In this document: positions 39,371-51,879 of the stretch, one piece after another
Position numbering within the stretch: the first letter of the stretch is position 1
Layout of the letters: every line of letters begins with the position of its first letter
Assembly (NCBI GenBank): GCA_009193035.1
Contig: SWDT01000010.1
Coordinates: 434,001 to 498,000 of the forward strand
Reading direction: 5' to 3'
DNA length: 64,000 nucleotides
DNA from: Halicephalobus mephisto
Taxonomy: Eukaryota > Nematoda > Chromadorea > Rhabditida > Panagrolaimidae
Notes under the pieces: model-generated
The model's input: the letters and a program-made list of their open reading frames with translations, nothing else
Databases searched by the model: none
What the model was told of the DNA's origin: nothing
Position numbers and translations under genes: made by a program

Positions 39371-42300
39371 TCATGGTTTGGATTCCTTGTCGGATGGAGC
39401 TTGGGGGACTGGGACGTTCTGGCTCGCTTTGGATCGCATTTGGCCGGCGAGGAGAGGGTTGATTGCGTAGAGCCAATCGTGGATCTAAAAACATTGAATT
39501 TAAAAAACTCCATATATGAATACTTACCTCATCTTCATTTACAGTCTGCATCAGGAATCCTCGATGATTGGTGCAGACGGAGAAAGTGTTCGGGACCTTC
39601 AGCATTGCTTGCTGGTCTTCGCTGTATTCGATCCTAGCGTTAGCGAGGTTGATGATTCCTCTGATGACGAGGTCTCTGTCGTCCCTGTACAGCAAGATAT
39701 AGGGTCGTCTGACCACGACCCATCTCTTAATCCAGCCTTGGGTCTTTTCTTCGAGGAAATTCATGTATCCTTTCCTTGAAACGACGACTCCAACTCGTTC
39801 TTCTGTGACTTCGGGACAGACGTTCGCTAATCCGTCGATCTGGGAACCAGAGACCGATCTTTTCATGGGGTCATTCGCATCGAGGAAGGAACTCTGATTA
39901 AGATTCTGGTCTGATTTCGATTTCTGACGACAGAGAAGATCAGAACTGGGAGAAGGTCTGACGATTTTGCCTTCGACGGTGCTGGCCGCGGAATTGGTGA
40001 GAGAAGATTCCGGAGAGTTCTCATTGACCTTTCCTGTTGGAGGTTCTTTGTTAATTGGGATTTTCTGATGAATCAATTTTATAACTTTGTTGACGATTGT
40101 TTTTTCTCTTTCTGAAAATTTGCATTTTTCTGGGATCGGTCTTTGAGGTTTCGTGGGAGAAACAGGAGTCGGAGGGTCGTTGACTTTTTTGTTTTTCTTC
40201 AAACATTGTCTCAATCGTAAGAAAAGTCTGAATCTCTCGACTTGCTGAAGTTTCGTCAGTTTTTCGAGTTCCCATTGGTGTTCGAATATGAGAGAATCTC
40301 CTCTTGGTCTCCAGCTCCCGAGGTTCTCCTCTCCCCGAACATAGGTCGAACTAGTGTCAAGAACTCTTCTCTGACGTCGAATGGCTCCTGTAAATTACAT
40401 CAGTTAGGGAAATTTAGATAACGCTGCGCAAAAGCAAGTGCAATAACGATCGAATGAATCATTTTTGCTCATCTATGCGCGAACCTGGACTACCTGTGTC
40501 GACGAGTTCTTTGAGAGCGAGAGTGTAGACTCCGGGGACTCTGTTCATCTCAGGAGATTTCGAAATACCTCCAATTAAGGATCGACAGAATCTGGAAGAG
40601 GAATACAGTAGAATTTATATATGAAAATTTAAGAAAAGTTGACTTACCTACTGGCAGCACTGATTTTCGAATCCCTGGCGTACATGACCAAGGACAAATC
40701 TTTCGTAATAACTGCTGGCTGATGACATCCTTCTAGTTCCATATAAGCGGACAAAGTGAGATAAATCTGCTCCCCGTAATTACTAACTCTGTTCAATAAT
40801 GGGGAATTGTGGAGACTGGAATCCCAGGCCGCTTCAAATTGGAAGAAGATCCTGTCATCCATTGAGAACTCCAGATAAGTCCCCGGGAAAAGACCGAGAC
40901 TAAGAACATCCAAATCTTCTCCACTCCAATCTGGAGTCGTTCTGATCCTCCCGACGACGAGCTCCTGACAGTCCTTCCAAGTAAGGTCACCTTTCTCGTG
41001 ACAAATAGTGATCTTGATTCTTCGTTGGATTCCTTGATGCAGAATAAAGATCCCATGAGTGGGCAATCCTTGAGCGTGATCCACAATAGTCGGGACGTAT
41101 TCTCCATTGGAAGCGAGTTCACAGATTTCGAACCAAGCAAGGATATCGTATTTTGTTCTGATTGGGTTCTGCTGGACTCCATTAGCAGCGATGAATCCAT
41201 TTGCAGTCCTTTTCGATTTCACTGGAGTAGAAATAACGAGACTCGGCTGTTGAAAAGTGAGTTTGTTTGATAATCTTCTGGAGGCAATCGGCTGGGGTCC
41301 TTTCTCGTCGTCTCCTGAACATGGAGCTTTGTTCATGTGACCGAAAATCTCAAAAATCAAAGGAAAATGCTGAAGATAATGAATAAACGCGGCATTCACA
41401 GTGGTTCTCAACTCCTGGACATGGTTGAAATTGAGATTAGATCCTTTGGAAGCTCTAACAGGTTCAGTTGAGAATGCTTCATCGTGTCTGTGGAGGAAAC
41501 TGAAAAATGCACTTTTTCATCGGTTTTACATGTAGAAACTTACTTGAACTGACAGAAGACATCTGTGTACTCTGGTGGAACATCTATAGCTTCCAGTACT
41601 GTTACTTTGAAGCTGAATTCCTTGTCTTTCTGTAAATGACTAGGGAAATCGGCTTCGAGAACCTCGTCAGAATTGCTCTCTTCGCTGTTGGAAGCGTACC
41701 CGTCAGAGTTGGTGCTGCTTTTTCCATTTCGAAGTTTCCTCTTGAGGAAGTCTTCTTTTCTGAAGTTCAATCTGGCGCTCTGTCGGACGCCTTTGTTGTG
41801 AGCGACAGGAGTTGATCCAGACACGGGTTCAACGGATACTCGGAGATAACCTCGAACTTCTCCTTTCTCGTTGACGATGGCGACTTTATGGATGAGTCCT
41901 ACGTTGTTCAGAAGATTGGATAGATAGACAAAGGCTCTAGAAAATCAAAAACCATTACCAGATAGTAAATCTGAACGATGAAAAATCGGGCAGACAAAAG
42001 GATTTAAAAACAAGTTAGTAAGATAACATGGCAAAAAAAACAACTTTTCGTTAAAAATTCATATATGAATTCCAGGTTAAAAGTTCATATATGAATTTTT
42101 TATCCACTAATAAGTTATAAATACTTACCTTCCAACAAGCCTGAACCAAGGAAATCGATCATAAAACGGATCTGTTCCCATCCAGACATCCATGGAGACA
42201 TCTTCATCCGGAGATTCTGCAATACTGGCAGAATCTTGATAGACATCTCTCATCGCCTTCAATCTGTCCCTGGAAGGTTATTAGGGTAAATACAGATCAA

Positions 42301-45300
42301 GGTTAATAAAAGCAGCATAACACAATTAGGTAAGCTTTAGCCGTAGGAACTCGGGTTAGTTGGGAAAGACCATCAACAGGGAAGCAAAAAATATATAAAA
42401 AATAAAATGGGAAGGCAACCTAACTAAACAGGAAAGTGATAAAATTTTAAAACTAATATTTGTTTCAAAGTGATTTCTCGTTACAGAAAGATTAGAAATT
42501 GTTGTGCAAGGAAAGAATACTGAAAGCAAGAAAGAAAAACAAATTAGAAATAACAATAAACTTAGGACAGTAGATCAATCCCAAACCGAAAACTTAGAAA
42601 AAAGGTTTTTGGAGAACAATCTTACATATCAGGAGCAGCGAGAGATGAAGGAGTTTGTGTATTTGTCGGTACCATGGCAGCTAACATCTCATTTACATTG
42701 GCAAAGGGCTGATCTGGAGTACAAGCTTCAGAAACGTCCGCGTTGTAGAGTCGACGCATGTCCTCGAGACGCTGCCTGCAGATCCAATCAAACAAATGAG
42801 AAAAATCAAATTGATAAAACGGGCTTCATTGAGGACTTTTAAAAGTACAAGTAGTGCAAAACTCAGTTTTTTTTGGATTGTTCTTGCGGCTTGGGTGGAA
42901 AGGGTGTAATTTTAAAAAATAAAACTTACTTCAATTTCTCCAGACTCCAATAATGAACAGCACCGTTTTTCAAGTCCTTCACTTGCACTGCCACTACAGT
43001 TTTCGGATAAGGTCTGATGCTGAGATCTTCGCCAGGGGGGAGTAGATCCGGAGGCAAGGGTGAATACATAGTGTCTGTCAAGAGGATAAATTGGAACTGA
43101 ACTTGTTTCTTCAAATCGACGGCGATGGCGTTGGCTTCCTTGAGGAATATGGCATTTCCCCAGAGATCGTCTCTGACACTGGTGAACTGGTGATATCTCC
43201 ATTTTATTGCTGCTCTTCGGACAATTTTTTCTTGTTCTGGAGTCCATGGAGGTTCTTCATTGACTTCAGCCAGAAGACTAGAAGATAGAAACTTTTCTCC
43301 AACACCTTCCCAGGTAGAACTGACTCCAGAAGATATCATCGACTGAGCCAAGTCTACTTGACGTTGAAGACTCTCTATTCTGCTTTCGTATTCGTTATTT
43401 TTCCTCTTGTGTTGTCGTTCCAGTTCTTCCATTTCTTTTTTGTATTGTTGTTCCATTTCTTGAAGTTTTTTGTTCATTTCCTTCTTCAGATCGATTCCTT
43501 GTTTCTCATACAACTCCATTTGAGCGTATTTCCAGTCGATGGGTTCCTTCGTCGCTGCAGCCAAGTTGTGTCGTGATTGTCGAGCTTCATGCGGATCATT
43601 ATATCGGAAAACATGGTTATTTCCCAGAATGATCCGACTTCCTGTCGTTAGTTTGGTCGGAGAAGTAACTTTGTTGCCATTGACGAAACACGGAGCTCCT
43701 GGTTGTGGAATCAGAGTGACAGAGAGGTCTTCATTGACGAATTTGCAATGATCTTCTTGGATCTGAGCTCCGGAGAGAGGGATATCTGGACGGATTTCTG
43801 CATCCGGACGTCCTACACGGGTTTCTCCTTCTTTCAAGTAATACAGAAGGCACTCGGACATCAGAGGGTCTTCGTTGAGATTGACCAAGTGGGGCAGCTT
43901 GGTAGGACTGAAGACCCCTAAGGTAGTTCCATCAGCACCGGTGGCTAGACCCATTTCTCGGAGTTCTTCTTCTCTCAATTTCCGTATGTAATCAGTTTTC
44001 TGCAGTTTCTCCTCCCAGGTCTCATTCAATTGTGCAATCAGTTTTTCCGAAGTCTTCAACTGTTCTATCGTATCCTCCTCAGCAGCAAGAGCTCTAGTCG
44101 GTCCTCCCAGTAGCTTCCCAGATTCGTCCAGCTGGACTCCTCTATCGGCCAGAAGAGAACGAAGTCTGAAGACTTCCTCTTTGAGTTCCCGGATAAGTTT
44201 AGCATTAGGATCTTCGTTGACGGTAGCCCTGCAGACAATCTGCTTAGCTCTGTCTGCATACCGTAATGTAGACAATGTTTCGTCGAAATTGATGTCTGCA
44301 GGACTCAGAGCCGCAATCATGGCCGTTTTCGAATTTCCTCCGAGATTCTCACGTAAAAGCCAGGTAAGAACCGAATCTCGATAAGGAATGACCCTCGGTC
44401 CTCCTTTTTTCTTCTTCCCCGCATCTTCGGCCAATTTAGAAATAACTAAGCCAAGGGTAGTTAACGACTTGTTGATGTTCGCTCCTTCTTTTAATCTTTG
44501 GCCTTCAGCTCCAGTGGATCCTGCTCTTTCTGAACCAGCCAAATCTACCAGAGAGATTTTAGAAACCTTCTGTGTGTCCAGGTTGGTTAGTTCATCGTGT
44601 CTAGTCTGTGTAAGGACAATAGTGAAAACCGCATGAGATCTGGAGGAAGTAGAGTTCATGTTCGTTGCGGCGACAGTCCTGGCCTTGTTTCCTTCGTCCA
44701 TGAAATTGTAAATGTCTTCATAACTTCTGACAGCGAGCTTTGTAAGATCCTCGACATAAGGGCCCAGATGCTGATGTTCTCTGACCTTGAGATTCTCCAT
44801 GCATGGATTCAACAGATCCCTGACTCTTTCGCAGTAAATTTCCATGTAAGAGACTTCGACAGAGTACTTTAAATTTACGTCTTCGGAGTCCTTATTGATT
44901 CTGTTGAACATGTCGTGACAGAGCCTCGGAATAAGCCCCATTTCATCCGGGTCATTTGGCTTCCCCATCATTGTGTAGCTCTTCCCAGAGCCCGTTTGAC
45001 CATAAGCGAAGATACAGACATTATAGCCTGCAAAAGCGTGTTCCAGCATTTCCATCCCGAGTTCGTGGTAGACCTGTTCTTGAGACACAAAATGGGAATC
45101 CGCTTTGTTGAAGGACCAGTAGGAGTAGTCATAGCTAAAGTTGTGGGTTTGCTGGTGGCCGGAAGAACCTCCACTGATGGCTAAAACGAAAAACAGGTTC
45201 AAATTAAGGAAAATTAATGAATACAAAATTTAAACTGGAAAATCTAAGAAAAATACAATGTTGGGACAGACTACGAACATAATCAGAAAATTTAATAGAC

Positions 45301-45649
45301 GTGAAAATTTTTATTTTTCATTTCAGGGCTGAATTATTGGAAATTTTTTTGGTAATTTTAGAAATTTTACAGAGGATGAATTACTCCAATTATCCTTTCC
45401 TCTTTGAATACGTGAACAGTCTGAAAAACGAATAACAAGAGCTTTTACCCTCAGGAAAATTGTCTATTATTTGCTTTTATTTAGTTTCTCTCTGGAATTC
45501 TGATGATATTCTTATTTATCTTAATTCAAGTTACGTTTTTTAAACTTACTTGTAGTAGTACCAGTCATGGCGATGACACATTTGGCATCTCTATCGAGTT
45601 CTCTGGCGTTGAAGGGACGAACCCTCACCGCGACTTTTACAGAAGACAT
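39371..45649 (-). CDS. unc-104: Kinesin-3 motor UNC-104/KIF1A
   Basis: Nine exons (45649-45550, 45180-42930, 42775-42626, 42269-42129, 41936-41544, 41499-40648, 40591-40494, 40387-39528, 39484-39371) give 1652 residues. Order: N-terminal motor starting [13 protein letters not shown] with P-loop GQTGSGKS (94-101), switch I SSRSH, switch II DLAGSE and a short GKKKKGG K-loop. Next come a neck coiled coil, an FHA domain (about 490-580), coiled coils, the KIF1B/DUF3694 region and a C-terminal PH domain (from [12 protein letters not shown]) that binds vesicle phosphoinositides. The protein carries synaptic-vesicle precursors along axonal microtubules. Exon 2 is a single 2251-bp exon covering nearly the whole motor and FHA domain. 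Splicing is consistent throughout. Confidence 0.95.
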
Positions 45650-48600
45650 TTTGTTGGATTCTACGAGATTTAAAATAAAGAAATTGGCACCTCAATTCAT
45701 CAGAAAACGCATCCAGAAATAATTAATATCGGACCCGTTTGGAACCTCCTTGTTGGATTCTGAAAAACTTCCATTTTAGAGAAAATGACGCATACTCGAA
45801 GACCAAGCTCCCCGAAAGTGGCGGAGCTCGGAAGCGCTCAATTAATTACGTTTAGCTAGCGAAAAAAGAAAATTGTTTTCCTAAAAAAGTAAAATTCAAA
45901 AAATGTAAAACCATCAATACCGACAAAATCCAGAAACATGTCTTTTTTGACAAAATCCGACTGGACTAAATGGTCAATACCGACAAAATTATGCTTATTC
46001 TGAGTTATTTCAAAGTTGGGTAAAAACACTGAAGCTAAAAAGCACCAAAGAAGAGAAATGGACTTGGAAAGTCATTTAGACGACCAAGCGGAAAAGAAAG
46101 ATTAATTTGATTTTTGGGTTTTACTAAAAAAGAAAAAACTGTTTTTAAATATAAAAAATTATTTTTGTTGAACAGAATTGAAATCTTGAAAATTACAGAA
46201 AATTTCTGCAAATTGGTCTAAAAAAATATTTTTAACCATAATGGCTCTAAAATCAATAATTTCAAAACTCAAAATCCCAATTCTTCAAAAATGCCATTCA
46301 TGTTTCGTCTTCACAAGTTTGATTGACAGCCATTTGTCGCGCAACAATGTCTATTTCGAAAAATGCAAAAAATGAGAAAAATGCGAAAAATGACGTTTAC
46401 TGAAGCTTCTCCCGAGAAAACAACCCTTTTCAAAATGTCCAAATTCGCACTATTATAAAAATTAGAAATAGACATTAGTAGAAAATTGTTTTTTAATAAA
46501 TTTTTAGATTTCGAAATTTTTGGATTCAGAAGGTTATAATGGATTTCAAAATGTTGGAAATTTTTAAAGATACTTTTTAAATTTTAAAAAAGCTTCAGAC
46601 ATTTCAATGGGCTTCTATAAGGTTTCAGAAACTTCTACAGAATTTTAAAAAATTTTTTAATTTTTATAGAATTTAAAAAAATTTTTTAATTTTTATAGAA
46701 TTCTAAAGTTTCGAGAATTAAAAATTTTCCGCAATAGTTTGAGATCTTCTGAGGTTTTAGACGATTTAAAAACCTTCTACTGGATCCCGGAAGATCCCAA
46801 TAATGAGGGCACTGTTCGTCCTTTAACCATGAAAATAAGCCTGTTATTGTATATCCCCTCTGGGCTACTTTTTGATGCATGGAATAAAAGTCATAAAATT
46901 CCTTCCAAGCGGAATAAAATTAAATTTCCATAAGATAGAGAATAAGTAATAATATATTTTAATGGAAGACTAGATTAGTTGGAGTTTTTGGAAATGTCGA
47001 CTCCGTTATGGATTTCCTATATCTGGACAAATTTCGAAATCCGAGAAACCGAAAAATTTATTGGACCTTCCTTTGAAAAGAAAATGAATTCAGATGAGGC
47101 CAAATCCAGAATGGAACTAGTGCCGTGCCGAAAATGCATTCTTGGATGAGAACAAGCGAGTATCGAGCCCGGCTTGACGGGCGCTCATGGAGGCAGAGTC
47201 AACAAGAAAAGGCTCAAGAAAAGCCGACGTCTGTCCGTCGCCGTAGGGGTTGTCGCGCAAAAATTGGACAAAAAAGAAAGCAAATCTCTGTGGCACGTCA
47301 ATAACAGCACTAAACTTCAAATCAATGTTATTTTTGAAAAAAAATGAAATTTTCCAAAAAAATTTTGAATTATATTTAAATATAAAAATTAATTTTGAAA
47401 ATATAGATTTAGGGATAAAACATGGAAAAAATGAAATGTCTTCTGGTTATCCAGAAATACACTCTTGACCGACCCTCTTATCCTGACAGGAAAAGCCAAT
47501 CAAAACCGAAATTGAGAGTTTCCTGAAAATAGACCAAACAAAAATATTTCCATTTCTCCGTCATCGTCGTCATCAATGGCAGTTTTTTTTTGCCGAAATT
47601 GAATGTTGACGATTTTATTCCAAAAAGCCAAGCATGGCTAGATGTCCCTAGCTCTGGAGGAGATAATTAACCCTGCCTACTCACTGCTGACGTTTCTAAA
47701 TAGCTCCAAATTATAAAACAAAAAAAAACAATTTTATAATTTGAAAAAACTAAACTGATTCGAAGATAAAAGTCGTTGTAAAAAATGAAATTAAACAGTA
47801 ATCGAAAAGGAAGCGTTCCATGAGAAGAACAATGGAAAATGAAATTCGGTTTTAATGATGTCATTTTCCGAATTTTTAAAAAAAAGTTCATTCGTAAAAT
47901 TAGACTTATTTTTGTAGTCATACTTTTTATTTATTTTTACGTAGTATTTTTTAATGATGTGGTCGATAATATTTTTTTAGTTTTTTGAAAAAGATTTATT
48001 TTTTCTAAAATTACTTTTTTCAAAGATACAGTAATGAATACAACTTTGGATTTTATCCAGGATATAGTTATATTAATCACAAATATTCTGGATATTACTG
48101 AAAATACGTTACATAATTTTTAAAAAAAACTGAAATAATTTTAAAAAAATAATTTTAACTATTATTTTTAACTTAAAAGTTAACTATTTTTATATTTTGA
48201 CAATTAAAAATTAATGGAATTAATAACGAGATAATAAAAAATTATCCAATTTTTCAAAAAACCATGCAAATTTTCTCAGAAGATATTTGATCTTTTTATT
48301 TTTTGAAGCTTTCTGTTTAGAGAATTTTTCTTTCGTTTCCTGCTTCTTAAATGACAAGATCCTCATTTCTGCTTCCATGTTCGGTTGCTGAAATTTGTAC
48401 GGTAATCTGGATTCTGCTCTTGCAACTATGATTACTCTTAAATATTCTTTTAAGAATAGTCTTTCTAATAAGTACAGTAATCGCGAATGACCCAAAATAA
48501 ATCAGCTCCATGACTTTTATGAAGAATGCAATAGAAACTGGAACATGAGATTCTGAAATAAAATGTAAATTGTCTTCAATGAACTTTCACTTTGCTGTCG

Positions 48601-48749
48601 AGAGAATCCTTTGTATGTATGGAGACATTCCTCCAGCAACCAAGGGCTGAAAACAGTTTACATGAGTTTCAAATGAACTTTCTGTAAAAATCAATATACA
48701 AAGCTCCTGGAAATCATGAATTCATGCTGAATGTAACGCTCGATTTGTT
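45650..48749. other. Gene-poor interval with decayed sequence
   Basis: The right side of unc-104 (promoter) and AT-rich DNA. A duplicated motif of about 30 bp built on AATTTTTTAATTTTTATAGA occurs twice at about 46650-46705. A less AT-rich block lies at about 47110-47280. On the minus strand, ACAAATTTCAG precedes an ATG near 48380 that opens about 52 Lys-rich codons to 48220. This is a weak candidate and is not called. Confidence 0.5.
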
Positions 48750-49098
48750 TTGAATCTTTTGTATTCAGATCCGGGCACTGGACAAGATACTTATTGTGGT
48801 TATGAATTTAAGAATGTTCCATATATGTTTGGAATTCAATTTATTCATAAATCTAACAGCATGCTAAATATTGATCTCGTCGTTCGAGCACGTAAGATCT
48901 ACAAAAATGGACACTTGCTCTACGCTAACAACCCATTGGCGACAGTTTTTTTCGGTTCCGAATTATTGTGGAACTGACGGAAGCATGGTTTCTTGTACGA
49001 AAGTCAGAAGAAATTATAAGATTAGTTTTATTGGTTTAAAACCGATTTTGGACGGAAGCAAGTTGTCTAGAGGAAAGTTAACCGAGTTAGAGAAGTAG
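48750..49098 (+). pseudogene. Fragment of an unknown Cys-containing secreted protein family
   Basis: Two frames carry one continuous-looking protein. The first starts near LLYSDPGTGQ and runs to NNPLATVFF; the second continues with PNYCGTDGSMVSC to a stop at 49098. The switch falls at a run of seven Ts (about 48947-48953), with no splice signals. A second one-base offset appears upstream at a TTTT run near 48750, and no start codon or signal peptide can be attached. It may be a pseudogene, or homopolymer errors in the assembly may have broken a real gene. Family not recognised. Confidence 0.4.
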
Positions 49099-49671
49099 AA
49101 GAAAGTCGTGAATCTGGAAGCTTCGAGTTCGAATGTGTTTGAAAAAGTTTATTTCGAAATATAAATATTTTTAATTGTATTTATTTTTACAAAGAAAGAC
49201 AAATTTTAAAGTTGTAGTTATCATCACTATTGTGGAAGAAAAAGTTGCCCAATCTGCCATAACATTAGGACTGGTTTGTCAAAATCGACTTCATTTGTGA
49301 TTACGATGGAATTTGAACATGTATCAACAACTCTTACTTTTTATATTTTTACTTCCACAGTTTCATCGATTTTAACTATGACAAATCAAATTTTTCAAGT
49401 TTGTTTTGTTGATTTCACTAGTTTCAATTATCGTGAATTACATGAAATCAAATAACTTCAAATCTGTAACTTCGAAGTCCAGAAATTCTCCTTAATCGAA
49501 TGATTTTAATTTTGTTTCAATTGATGGATCTGAAAATACGAGTTAAAAAACATGATTATTTAGATTATTTTCAGATATCTTAGCAAAATTAAGTTTATTA
49601 ATAAATGGATAAATTACAAAATTCATTGTAGATTATATTTTGAGTGATATGGATTATTTTGATTTCCTCCA

Positions 49672-49957
49672 TCACATGGATAAAGATGAATGAGGATGAG
49701 AGGCAATGATGTAAACTGCGTAGATCAATCTGGAAAAGTTTAGTTTTAACAAATAATTAGAATAACATAAATTTACCCCGGAAAATAACCCAGTAAGGTC
49801 AATAAGATACAAATTGCCAGATGAACATCACAACCGCATTCGAAAAATACTCCTACTGGCTATAATCACTGTTTTGTAAAACAATGTTATTTTTTGACGA
49901 ACTTACGGGAAGAATAATAGAACAAAGAATTCCGCAAAAGTCACCTAAAGTGCTCAT
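49672..49957 (-). CDS. PMP3/UPF0057 proteolipid, copy 1
   Basis: Exons 49957-49907, 49859-49777 and 49729-49672 give 63 residues. The pattern is the full PMP3 family signature: LCSIILPPVGVFFECGC at the first hairpin, DVHLAICILLTLLGYFPG, then LIYAVYII. The family forms tiny double-pass membrane proteins that affect plasma-membrane potential and cation sensitivity in yeast and plants; nematode roles are poorly known. The length (57-65) is typical. Exons are too short to stand out in reading-frame scans, and identity rests on the family motif. Its third exon ends in a Ser/His-rich tail. Confidence 0.9.
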
Positions 49958-50129
49958 TTTTGATTTCTAAAAATAATCATTACTTTAAAATTTGACAAAA
50001 AACGGAAATCAAAAAATACAAAAATGGCACTAATAACCAAAATTAGGAATCGATAATCTTTAAAAATTTATTTTTAATTAGGTTATTCATAAAAAACAAC
50101 ATAAAATTGTGAAAATTACTGTAGAATAA

Positions 50130-50380
50130 TTACATTAAGATGATGAAATAGACTGGAACTATCCTCGGGCAATAAAGCTTAAAAAAGCCTAATTAAAGTT
50201 ATTTCATTTTTTTGGAATTGTGTTTACCCAGGAAAGGAACCGAACAAAGTCGGAAGAATACAGATAAGAAGATGGACATCACATCCACATTCCATGAATA
50301 CTCTTGTCGATTAGAAATGTAATAAATTAGAATTAATAAAGTTCGGGACACTTACTCGAATGATGACTGAATAGAAAATT
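50130..50380 (-). pseudogene. PMP3/UPF0057, dead copy 2
   Basis: Exon 2 equivalent at 50310-50228 keeps FMECGCDVHLLICILPTLFG and a donor, and exon 3 equivalent is 50163-50130. The exon 1 equivalent ending at 50356 (FYSVIIR) has an upstream in-frame stop and no ATG. The expected acceptor before exon 2 reads CTAA instead of CTAG. Length of exon 2 (83 bp) equals that of the intact copies, showing common origin. Confidence 0.75.
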
Positions 50381-50872
50381 CAAATACAGTTTTTTCAAAA
50401 AAGTTAGTATTTCAATGAAATTACTAAAATTAAATTCTGAAATTTCCTTTTTAAAATAAAAAAGATGAAAATGAGAATACAGTATTGAACCAACTATTAG
50501 TGTTTATTATTTGAAAATTAATGTTTATTGAAAACTTTGAAAATTCGATGATTTGTAAAATATTATCTTCAGGAAGCCTGAGGCAATAAAGTAGTTTTGT
50601 TAATTTCCAATAATGTGAATTTCATAAGACAATTTGAAAATGGATATTTTGAAATTTTAAAACTAAGACTATGATCCTAGTTTGAAATGCACTCGAATGA
50701 AATTAAAAATGATATAGATGACGAATTTACTGGAACATCTGGATTTCAGAAGATTTAATAATTTATGTAATTTTTTACTCTAAATTTAATCACAATTTCT
50801 TAGAATCAACATCGAACGAAAGATCCGGTATGTTTGATCACTTAAGTGCTTTAAACTTGGACCAAAGTCCAG

Positions 50873-50910
50873 CTAGGTTGCAGAAATAACATAAATCACG
50901 TAGATTATAT
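50873..50910 (-). pseudogene. Orphan third exon of a PMP3 copy
   Basis: The minus strand reads IIYVIYVISAT then a stop, matching the third exon of the neighbours (LIYAIYVI). The preceding acceptor is lost (TTTCAT). No exon 1 or 2 accompanies it. Confidence 0.5.
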
Positions 50911-51047
50911 GAAATTGCAAGTATGTAAGTCCTCAGTTTTACCATATAATAATAACATCTAAAATGAACCAGCAATTACGATGAACAACAATCAAAAAAA
51001 CTTATGATAGTATTCAGAATTTACCTTTCGGTTTATTTCGTAATTTC

Positions 51048-51329
51048 CTATTTGTCTACTATGACATAAATGGCATAAATCAATCTGAAATAAAATTTCA
51101 CTGGAATTAGGAAATCAGAATGCCAAAACAAACCCAGGAATATATCCAAGCAAAGTCAAAAGGATACAGATGGCCAGATGGACATCACAACCTGTCTGGA
51201 AAAAAACTCCCACAGGCTAAAATTTGATTATTTAGGAATTAGCTAAGAAATATCTAAATGTCAAAAGATACCTACAGGGATAATAACTGAACAAAAAACT
51301 CTACAACAATCAAAGAGAGTTATAGCCAT
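51048..51329 (-). CDS. PMP3/UPF0057 proteolipid, copy 3
   Basis: Exons 51329-51276, 51216-51134 and 51084-51048 give 57 residues, with the same three-exon layout and the same 83-bp middle exon as copy 1. Family motif: VFCSVIIPPVGVFFQTGC then DVHLAICILLTLLGYIPG and LIYAIYVIV. The loop EC of copy 1 is QT here, and the N-terminus carries an extra CC pair, so the two live copies have diverged where they face the membrane surface. Part of a tandem cluster with two dead copies between 49.7 and 51.3 kb. Confidence 0.9.
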
Positions 51330-51879
51330 TCTGACTGAATTTAAACGAAATAAAAATTGTTTACTGAGCGTTCTTTTTACTTTTTGTTGTTATGTAACTT
51401 TGTTTTCGTCGTAAATTTCGAAAATATTAGACGATCTCTGATCTTTTGTTTTCCAAAATCACAAAAATAACTGAAAGTAGATCTGTGAAATCAACTATGT
51501 TTTAATTTTTCTCTAGAAATTTCCAAAATGCATTTAATATAATTTATAAAATAAAAAAAATAAACTAAATTATATTTAATTTGTTCATTTTAGAGCAGCC
51601 ATAATTTTTATTAAAAGTTAATTTTTACATTTATTTTGCAAATGTTGAAATTGTTCTATCTCGACAAGATCTAGTAAATCTTGCAAGCAATTACAGTAGT
51701 TATCAATGTTGAGAAATCGACCATGATAAGGAAAATTAAAGTGATTCTGAAGATAGCTTTGAAAAAAAAAACAAAACTTTTTTTATATAAAAATATAAAA
51801 TTCATATAAAAAATCTACATCAGTTGCAATTTCTACTTTATTTGAAAATTAAAAATATATTTTACTGTATACAACTAAA

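Noticed and set aside
43091..45184. Many plus-strand open frames across the kinesin exon
   Set aside because: All are antisense to conserved motor and FHA sequence and show no domains.
48220..48495. Lys-rich 91-codon minus-strand frame
   Set aside because: The frame begins without ATG. The internal ATG product of about 52 residues is low complexity. One acceptor-like site is not enough.
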